Origin: Klebsiella aerogenes
Lineage (GTDB): Bacteria > Pseudomonadota > Gammaproteobacteria > Enterobacterales > Enterobacteriaceae
DNA length: 64,000 nt
NCBI GenBank assembly: GCA_029027985.1
Contig: CP119076.1
Location: forward strand, 2,974,422 to 3,038,421
Direction of reading: 5' to 3'
Shown here in pieces: positions 58,207-64,000 of the stretch (positions are counted from its first letter, which is position 1; the number at the start of each line of letters is the position of its first letter). The position numbers and the translations under genes were made by a program. The notes below the pieces were generated by a model. It ran no database searches and had not been told where the DNA came from. It was given only the letters and a program-made list of their open reading frames with translations.

Positions 58207-59625
58207 TCAGGCGTTTTTCAACATCCACTCAATTTCAGTTTCTGTAATCAGACGCTCAAACTGCAGTAACTCATCATGCTTACAGGCGTGATAAACGTGG
58301 CAGAAACGCTCGCCAAGACGCTCACGCAGATGATCGTTTTGCATAAACTCCCACAGCGCGTCACTCTGGCGGATTGGGAACGGCAGCCCTTCTTGCTCAA
58401 GGCCGTTACCTTCCACCTCTTCATGCAGTGGCAGTGGATTGTCCAGTCCGTGCAGAATGCCGGCAAAAATCGCCGCCATCACCAGATACGGGTTGGCATC
58501 CGCGCCCGCGACGCGATATTCGACGCGGTGGTTGTGACGATCGCCGCAAGGAATACGCAGCGCGACCGTACGGTTGTTATGCCCCCAGGAGGCCTGCGTC
58601 GGCACATACATGCCCGGCTGGAAGCGACGGTACGAGTTCACGTTCGGCGCCAGCAGTGCCATCGACGACGGCATCAGGTCAATCATCCCGGCCAGCACGC
58701 GTTTCAGCAGCGCTGAATCCTCGCCGTCCGCATCCGCCAGCACGTTTTCACCTTTATTGTTCTGCATGCTGATATGGATGTGCATCCCGCTACCCGCATG
58801 CTCTTCATAAGGTTTCGCCATAAAAGTGGCGTGCATCTTATGCTTCTCGGCCATTAAACGCACGAGACGTTTTAATGCCAGCGCATCATCGCACGCATCC
58901 AGCACGTTATCGGTGTGATGCAGGTTGATTTCGAACTGCCCGGGCGAGGCTTCCGCCACCGCGCCATCCGCCGGGATCAGCTGCAGCTGGGCCAGTTCGT
59001 CAATGTCGTTAAGGACATCGGCGAAGTGGTTGAGATTATCAACGGAGTAAACCTGGCTTTGAGTATTACGGTCTTCGGTGCCCGGCGCGCACGGCGGCTG
59101 GAGGTAGCCTTCCGCATCGCGTTTGCGATCGAGTAAATAGAACTCCAGCTCTACCGCTACCACGGGGAACAGTCCGCGCTGGCGGAGCTGCTGCCAGAGG
59201 CGGTTGAGTACGTTCCGCGGCTCAACGTCAAAGGGAGCGCCATCTTCATCAACCATGGTCAACAGCACCTGGCCAATATATTCCGGATCGGCGGCGGACG
59301 GGGTTAAGGTGCCCAGTACCGGGACGCAGCTGCGGTCCGGTTCGCCCATATCCTGGCCAAGCCCGGCCTCTTCAACCACGTTGCCAAGAATATCCATCGC
59401 AAAAACGGAGGCCGGGAAGTAACAGCCTTTTTCCAGTTTGCTCAGGCTAGCCACCGGAATGCGTTTGCCGCGGAAGCAGCCATTAAGGTCAGTGAGTAGG
59501 ACATCGACATACTGGGTATTGGGGTAGGTTTCGAGGTAGCGCTTCACTTCTTTAGCGAATGCGCTGACCCGTCTCTCTTCCGTCTGCTGAACAAAATTCT
59601 CAACTTCTACGATATTGGTTTCCAT
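58207..59625 (-). CDS. puuA: Gamma-glutamylputrescine synthetase
   Basis: A 472-residue glutamine-synthetase-fold enzyme that joins glutamate to putrescine with ATP, the first step of the Puu pathway. GS-type motifs are visible: VAVELEFYLLDRK (metal-binding Glu), HAGSGMHIHISMQN, NSYRRFQPGMYVPTQASWGHNNRTVALRIP and EYRVAGADANPYLV. The length equals E. coli PuuA. Divergent from puuD with PuuR-like sites between them. Confidence 0.97.
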   Translation of the reverse strand: METNIVEVENFVQQTEERRVSAFAKEVKRYLETYPNTQYVDVLLTDLNGCFRGKRIPVASLSKLEKGCYFPASVFAMDILGNVVEEAGLGQDMGEPDRSCVPVLGTLTPSAADPEYIGQVLLTMVDEDGAPFDVEPRNVLNRLWQQLRQRGLFPVVAVELEFYLLDRKRDAEGYLQPPCAPGTEDRNTQSQVYSVDNLNHFADVLNDIDELAQLQLIPADGAVAEASPGQFEINLHHTDNVLDACDDALALKRLVRLMAEKHKMHATFMAKPYEEHAGSGMHIHISMQNNKGENVLADADGEDSALLKRVLAGMIDLMPSSMALLAPNVNSYRRFQPGMYVPTQASWGHNNRTVALRIPCGDRHNHRVEYRVAGADANPYLVMAAIFAGILHGLDNPLPLHEEVEGNGLEQEGLPFPIRQSDALWEFMQNDHLRERLGERFCHVYHACKHDELLQFERLITETEIEWMLKNA

Positions 59626-59670
59626 GATTCACCGCCGTTGTTTTAGTTTTCGGACCCTGACGCAAAACGT

Positions 59671-59857
59671 CAAATATAATGTCCACCATTCGAATGTGTA
59701 TGCAAACAAAATGTTTGTCAAATGTTAAATTAAGTTTGCAAACGGCTATTTCCACTGCTAGATTGAGAAAATATTGAACGATATGGCCGTTTAATAGACA
59801 TTAGCGGTCATAATTTAGTCCACTTTGTGAGGGCGATCATGGAAAATATAATGTACA
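59671..59857. promoter_or_regulatory. puuA-puuD control region with PuuR-like sites
   Basis: The E. coli PuuR site AAAATATAATGAACA has a 14/15 match, AAAATATAATGTACA, at 59843-59857, which lies inside the first codons of puuD, as it does in E. coli. A weaker copy, CAAATATAATGTCCA, is at 59671-59685 near puuA, and AAAATATTGAACGA is at 59768-59781. PuuR should repress both divergent units. Confidence 0.8.
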
Positions 59858-60603
59858 AGCCAGTTATTGGCGTCGTGATGTGTAGAAACAGGCTTAAGGG
59901 TCACCAGACCCAGACTCTGCAAGAAAAGTACCTGAATGCGATTGTGAACGCCGGCGGACTCCCCATCGCCCTGCCGCACGCGCTGGCCGAACCGGAATTG
60001 CTGAATACGTTAGTCGATAAACTGGACGGGATTTACCTGCCAGGCAGCCCCAGCAATGTGCAGCCGCACCTTTATGGTGAAAACGGCGATGAGCCTGACG
60101 CCGACCCCGGGCGTGATCTTCTGAGCATGGCGCTAATTTCCGCCGCACTCGAAAGGCGCATCCCCATTTTCGCCATCTGCCGAGGGTTGCAGGAACTGGT
60201 TGTCGCCACTGGCGGGACTCTGTATCGTCGTCTGTTTGAACAGCCGGAACTGCTGGAGCATCGCGAAGATCCTGAACTACCGGTGGAGCAACAATATGCG
60301 CCATCCCACCAGGTGGAAGTCCAGGAAGGAGGATTACTTTCTCAGTTAATACCGGGCTGCAACACGTTTTGGGTAAACTCGCTACACGGCCAGGGAGCAA
60401 AAACACTCGGTTCACGTCTGCGGGTGGAAGCGCGTTCGCCAGATGGGTTGGTTGAGGCGGTCAGCGTTAACGACCACCCTTTCGCGCTGGGTGTACAATG
60501 GCATCCTGAATGGAACAGTAGCGAATACGCCCTATCGCGTATGTTGTTTGATGGTTTTATCACCGCCTGTCAGAGCCATGTCGCCGAAAAGCGGCGGCTC
60601 TGA
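59839..60603 (+). CDS. puuD: Gamma-glutamyl-GABA hydrolase
   Basis: A 254-residue class I glutamine-amidotransferase-like hydrolase that splits gamma-glutamyl-GABA to glutamate and GABA. The nucleophile elbow is AICRGLQEL (Cys114), with WHPE (His/Glu of the triad) near the C-terminus. The frame opens four codons upstream; the MENIMYKP start matches the E. coli length. The start codons contain a PuuR site, so coding and operator sequence overlap. Confidence 0.96.
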   Translation: MENIMYKPVIGVVMCRNRLKGHQTQTLQEKYLNAIVNAGGLPIALPHALAEPELLNTLVDKLDGIYLPGSPSNVQPHLYGENGDEPDADPGRDLLSMALISAALERRIPIFAICRGLQELVVATGGTLYRRLFEQPELLEHREDPELPVEQQYAPSHQVEVQEGGLLSQLIPGCNTFWVNSLHGQGAKTLGSRLRVEARSPDGLVEAVSVNDHPFALGVQWHPEWNSSEYALSRMLFDGFITACQSHVAEKRRL

Positions 60604-60628
60604 CCACTACCGTTAAGGAAATGCAAAT

Positions 60629-61186
60629 ATGAGCGATGACGGACTGGCGCCAGGGAAACGTCTGTCAGAGATCCGCCAACAGCTGGGTCTTTCACAGCGT
60701 CGTGCCGCCGAACTGTCTGGGTTAACACATAGTGCCATCAGCACCATAGAGCAGGACAAAGTCAGTCCTGCCATCAGTACGCTGCAAAAGCTGCTGAAAG
60801 TATATGGGCTGTCGCTCTCGGAATTCTTTTCTGAACCTGAAAAACCGGATGAACCGCAGGTCGTTATTAATCAGGACGATCTTATCGAAATGGGGAGTCA
60901 GGGCGTTTCAATGAAGCTGGTTCATAACGGAAATCCGAACCGTACGCTGGCGATGATTTTTGAAACTTACCAGCCTGGGACTACAACCGGGGAGAGAATT
61001 AAGCATCAGGGTGAGGAGATAGGCACCATACTGGAAGGTGAAGTCGTGCTGACCATAAACGGTCAGTCGTACCACCTGGTGGCTGGACAGAGCTATGCCA
61101 TTAACACCGGCATCCCGCACAGTTTCAGCAACACCTCGGCAGGTATCTGCCGCATTATCAGTGCCCATACCCCCACCACATTCTGA
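60629..61186 (+). CDS. puuR: Transcriptional repressor PuuR
   Basis: A 185-residue repressor of the puu genes, released by putrescine. An N-terminal XRE-type helix-turn-helix (about residues 8-62, LSEIRQQLGLSQRRAAELSGLTHSAISTIEQ) is followed by a C-terminal cupin domain (about 110-180, GERIKHQGEEIGTILEGEVVL and YAINTGIPHSF). It lies 25 bases after puuD with an AAGGAAA ribosome site, so the two are co-transcribed. The length equals the E. coli protein. Confidence 0.96.
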   Translation: MSDDGLAPGKRLSEIRQQLGLSQRRAAELSGLTHSAISTIEQDKVSPAISTLQKLLKVYGLSLSEFFSEPEKPDEPQVVINQDDLIEMGSQGVSMKLVHNGNPNRTLAMIFETYQPGTTTGERIKHQGEEIGTILEGEVVLTINGQSYHLVAGQSYAINTGIPHSFSNTSAGICRIISAHTPTTF

Positions 61187-61352
61187 TTTCTTAGCCTGAG
61201 CAGGTTTCAGGCTTTCTTCAGGCCTGTCGCGGCGGATGCAATATTTCCGCCGCGGCGAAGAACTCGCAGCAATAATATCTGCGCAGTGCGGAAATCTTAT
61301 TTCCTGCCGGCCCCCAGATAATTAACGCCAATTAATGGCGACCCGCCCCTAA

Positions 61353-61464
61353 ATAATTCGAGTTGCAGGAAGGCGGCAAGAGAGAGAACACTCAGGAGCA
61401 GAGATAACTATGTGACTGGGGTGGACTCGCGCAGCCAACGCACATGCAGCTTGAAGTATGACGG
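61353..61464. repeat. MITE-like intergenic repeat between puuR and puuC
   Basis: A ~110-base element bounded by imperfect inverted ends: TAATTCGAGTTGCAG at the left and TGCAGCTTGAAGTATGA at the right. It has the AAGGCGGCAAG and TGACTGGGGT...CAGCCAACGCACATGCAGC pattern I recall as a common dispersed repeat in Klebsiella and relatives. It contains no ORF. With the GC-rich hairpins at about 61195-61260 it makes most of the 367-base puuR-puuC gap, so puuC may be partly uncoupled from puuDR. Confidence 0.7.
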
Positions 61465-61553
61465 GGAAAAACGGTACTCAACTCCGGGGATGCCCTGCGC
61501 CCTCTGAAACGCCGAACCCTATATTTTGCCGATGATGTTTTTAAGGAGTCATG

Positions 61554-63041
61554 ATGAATTTTCAGCACCTGGCTTACTGGCAGGAAAAAGCGAAAAACCT
61601 GGCCATTGAAACGCGATTATTTATTAACGGCGAATATTGCGCCGCAGTCGATAATACGACCTTTGAGACGCTCGACCCCGCCGCTCAGCAGACGCTGGCG
61701 CAGGTCGCCCGCGGCAAAAAAGCCGATGTCGAGCTGGCGGTGAAAGCCGCGCGCCAGGTTTTTGATAACGGCGACTGGTCGCAGGCCTCTCCGGCGCAGC
61801 GTAAAGCGGTACTCAACACATTTGCCGATCTGATGGAAGCCCATCGCGAAGAGCTGGCGCTGCTGGAAACGCTCGATACCGGCAAACCGATTCGCCACAG
61901 CCTGCGCGACGATATTCCCGGCGCCGCCCGCGCCATCCGCTGGTATGCCGAAGCGCTGGATAAAGTATATGGCGAAGTCGCGCCGACCGGCAGCAACGAG
62001 CTGGCGATGATCGTGCGCGAACCGATTGGCGTGATCGCAGCGGTCGTGCCGTGGAACTTCCCGCTGCTGTTGGCCTGCTGGAAGCTCGGCCCTGCGCTGG
62101 CGGCCGGTAACAGCGTGATCCTTAAACCCTCGGAAAAATCGCCGCTCACCGCCCTGCGCCTTGCCGGGTTAGCGAAAGAAGCCGGTCTGCCGGACGGCGT
62201 ATTGAACGTGGTAAGCGGCTTTGGCCACGAGGCGGGACAGGCGCTGGCTCTACATCCTGACGTCGAAGTGATTACCTTTACCGGCTCTACCCGCACCGGC
62301 AAACAGCTACTGAAAGATGCCGGTGACAGCAATATGAAGCGCGTATGGCTGGAAGCAGGCGGCAAAAGCGCCAATATCATCTTCGCCGACTGTCCGGATC
62401 TGCAAAAAGCGGTCAACACCACCGCTGGCGGCATTTTCTATAACCAGGGCCAGGTCTGTATCGCCGGCACCCGTCTGCTGGTAGAGGAGAGCATCGCCGA
62501 TGAGTTCCTCGCACGGCTGAAAGAACAGGCGCAAAACTGGCAGCCGGGCAACCCGCTCGACCCAAACACCACCATGGGGATGCTGATTGATAACGCGCAT
62601 GCCGACAGCGTGCACAGTTTTATCCGCGGCGGCGAAAGCAACAGCACGCTGTTCCTCGACGGGCGTAAAAATCCGTGGCCTGCCGCCGTCGGCCCAACCA
62701 TTTTCGTTGATGTCGACCCGGCCTCGACCCTCAGCCGTGAAGAGATTTTCGGTCCGGTGCTGGTGGTCACACGTTTTAAAACCGAAGAAGAGGCGCTGCG
62801 GCTGGCCAACGACAGCAACTATGGTCTCGGTGCTGCGGTATGGACGCGCGATCTCTCCCGCGCGCACCGCATGAGCCGCCGCCTGAAAGCCGGTTCCGTC
62901 TTCGTCAACAACTATAACGATGGTGATATGACCGTCCCGTTCGGCGGCTACAAGCAGAGCGGCAACGGGCGCGATAAATCGCTGCATGCGCTGGAAAAAT
63001 TCACCGAACTGAAAACTATCTGGATTGCTCTGGAGTCTTAA
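61554..63041 (+). CDS. puuC: Gamma-glutamyl-gamma-aminobutyraldehyde dehydrogenase
   Basis: A 495-residue NAD(P) aldehyde dehydrogenase converting gamma-glutamyl-gamma-aminobutyraldehyde to gamma-glutamyl-GABA, third step of the Puu pathway. The ALDH active site is present: LEAGGKSANIIF (Glu) and NQGQVCIAGTR (catalytic Cys), as is the NAD-site VVPWNFPLL. Two ATGs are adjacent; the second is 5 bases from AAGGAG. It is followed by puuB after 2 bases. Confidence 0.96.
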   Translation: MNFQHLAYWQEKAKNLAIETRLFINGEYCAAVDNTTFETLDPAAQQTLAQVARGKKADVELAVKAARQVFDNGDWSQASPAQRKAVLNTFADLMEAHREELALLETLDTGKPIRHSLRDDIPGAARAIRWYAEALDKVYGEVAPTGSNELAMIVREPIGVIAAVVPWNFPLLLACWKLGPALAAGNSVILKPSEKSPLTALRLAGLAKEAGLPDGVLNVVSGFGHEAGQALALHPDVEVITFTGSTRTGKQLLKDAGDSNMKRVWLEAGGKSANIIFADCPDLQKAVNTTAGGIFYNQGQVCIAGTRLLVEESIADEFLARLKEQAQNWQPGNPLDPNTTMGMLIDNAHADSVHSFIRGGESNSTLFLDGRKNPWPAAVGPTIFVDVDPASTLSREEIFGPVLVVTRFKTEEEALRLANDSNYGLGAAVWTRDLSRAHRMSRRLKAGSVFVNNYNDGDMTVPFGGYKQSGNGRDKSLHALEKFTELKTIWIALES

Positions 63042-63043
63042 TC

Positions 63044-64000
63044 ATGACTGAACATACCACTAGCTACTATGCCGCCAGCGCCAATAAATATACGCCGTTC
63101 CCGACGCTGGACGAATCGATCAGCTGCGACGTCTGCGTCGTCGGCGGCGGCTACACCGGCCTCTCTTCGGCCCTGCATCTGGCCGAAATGGGCTACGACG
63201 TCGTCGTGCTGGAAGCAGCGCGTATCGGCTTCGGTGCCAGCGGCCGCAACGGTGGACAGCTGGTTAACTCCTATAGCCGCGACATCGACGTCATCGAAAA
63301 AAGCTACGGCCCGGACGCGGCAAAAATGCTCGGCAGCATGATGTTCGAAGGCGGCAATATTATCCGCGAACGCATCCAACGCTATCAGATCCAGTGCGAC
63401 TACCGCCCGGGCGGTCTGTTTGTCGCGATGAACCCGAAGCAAATGGAGACGCTGGAAGAGCAGAAAGCCAACTGGGAACGCTATGGCAACAGCCAACTGG
63501 AGCTGCTGGACAGCCACGCCATTCGTCGTGAGGTCGATAGCGATCGCTACGTCGGCGCCCTGCTCGATCATAGCGGCGGACATATTCATCCGCTGAACCT
63601 TGCTATCGGCGAAGCGGACGCCATTCGTCTTAACGGCGGCCGGGTCTATGAACAATCGCCGGTCACGCGTATTCAGCACACTAATCCGGCGGTGGTCAGC
63701 ACCGCTCACGGCCAGGTGACCGCCCGCTATGTCATCATCGCTGGCAACGCTTATCTCGGCGATAAGGTTGAGCCGGAGCTGGCGAAACGCAGCATGCCGT
63801 GTGGCACTCAGGTGGTGACGACCGCCCCGCTGTCGGAAGCGTTAGCGCGCTCGCTGATCCCGAAAAACTACTGTGTAGAGGATTGTAACTATCTGTTGGA
63901 CTACTACCGTATCACCGGCGACAACCGCCTGCTGTACGGCGGCGGCGTGGTCTACGGCGCGCGCGACCCGGACGATGTTGAACGACTGATTATGCCCAAG
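63044..64000 (+). CDS. puuB: Gamma-glutamylputrescine oxidase PuuB, partial (3' end outside window)
   Basis: The first 319 codons of an FAD-dependent oxidase that turns gamma-glutamylputrescine into the aldehyde used by PuuC. The dinucleotide motif VVGGGYTGLSSALHLAEMG is near residue 33 and GASGRNGGQLVNS follows, as in the DAO family. It begins MTEHTTSYYAASANKYTPF, 2 bases after puuC, and should be about 426 residues when complete; puuE is expected beyond the window. Confidence 0.95.
   Translation, partial: MTEHTTSYYAASANKYTPFPTLDESISCDVCVVGGGYTGLSSALHLAEMGYDVVVLEAARIGFGASGRNGGQLVNSYSRDIDVIEKSYGPDAAKMLGSMMFEGGNIIRERIQRYQIQCDYRPGGLFVAMNPKQMETLEEQKANWERYGNSQLELLDSHAIRREVDSDRYVGALLDHSGGHIHPLNLAIGEADAIRLNGGRVYEQSPVTRIQHTNPAVVSTAHGQVTARYVIIAGNAYLGDKVEPELAKRSMPCGTQVVTTAPLSEALARSLIPKNYCVEDCNYLLDYYRITGDNRLLYGGGVVYGARDPDDVERLIMPK

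Overview
The window looks like a chromosomal segment of a Klebsiella or Raoultella-type member of the Enterobacteriaceae. This rests on gene content recalled from close relatives, not on a database search. Almost every gene has a clear Escherichia coli counterpart in conserved, inverted order. However, the flagellar flg cluster (expected between rne and murJ), the curli csg genes and clsC (expected between ycdZ and opgC), the pga polysaccharide operon (expected between ghrA and phoH) and rutABCDEFG (expected beside rutR) are all absent. A non-motile, curli-less Klebsiella-like lineage fits this pattern.

Layout. 1-7374: fatty-acid/ribosome genes (plsX, rpmF, yceD), yceF, rluC and rne with its long leader. 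7373-9665: a divergent LysR/MFS pair at the flagellar position. 9692-17731: murJ, mviM, yceH, rimJ, mdtH, yceB, pyrC, dinI, bssS. 17796-23437: solA, yceO, trhO, lpxL, mdtG, msyB, yceK. 23452-28939: the osmoregulated periplasmic glucan genes opgH, opgG and opgC. 29057-33179: ymdB, ymdA, ycdZ, ycdY, ycdX, ghrA. 33383-37370: two tRNA-Ser(GGA) genes, each followed by copies of a ~182-bp unit that ends in the tRNA 3' end, flanking a LysR/pirin/isochorismatase-like cassette. 37386-42062: phoH and the Fur-type efeUOB iron-uptake operon. 42311-49391: an AI-2E family transporter and the putP/putA proline regulon. 49531-53121: a LprI-like protein, an orphan rutR, a DMT transporter, ymdF, wrbA, yccJ. 53187-56374: agp with an in-frame amber codon, an HxlR/SDR pair, a small secreted protein and a 40-residue membrane protein. 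56462-64000: the puu putrescine catabolic cluster (puuP, puuA | puuD, puuR, puuC, puuB), cut by the window end.

Functional links. The clearest are: PutA binding motifs between putP and putA; PuuR-like sites between puuA and puuD, one of them inside the puuD start; a LexA box before dinI; a PurR box and leader hairpin before pyrC; and a Fur box before efeU. These are well-known systems.

The least explained structure is the tRNA-Ser region. The first tRNA is followed by two tandem 182-bp units and the second by one 181-bp unit. Every unit carries a terminator-like GAAA-loop hairpin and recreates the tRNA 3' end with CCA. The architecture resembles the repeats recalled from the E. coli tyrT operon but sits on a serine tRNA, and the two copies frame a 3385-bp segment that could be lost or amplified by homologous recombination. 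The second notable point is agp, where a perfect 16-bp palindrome contains the premature stop.
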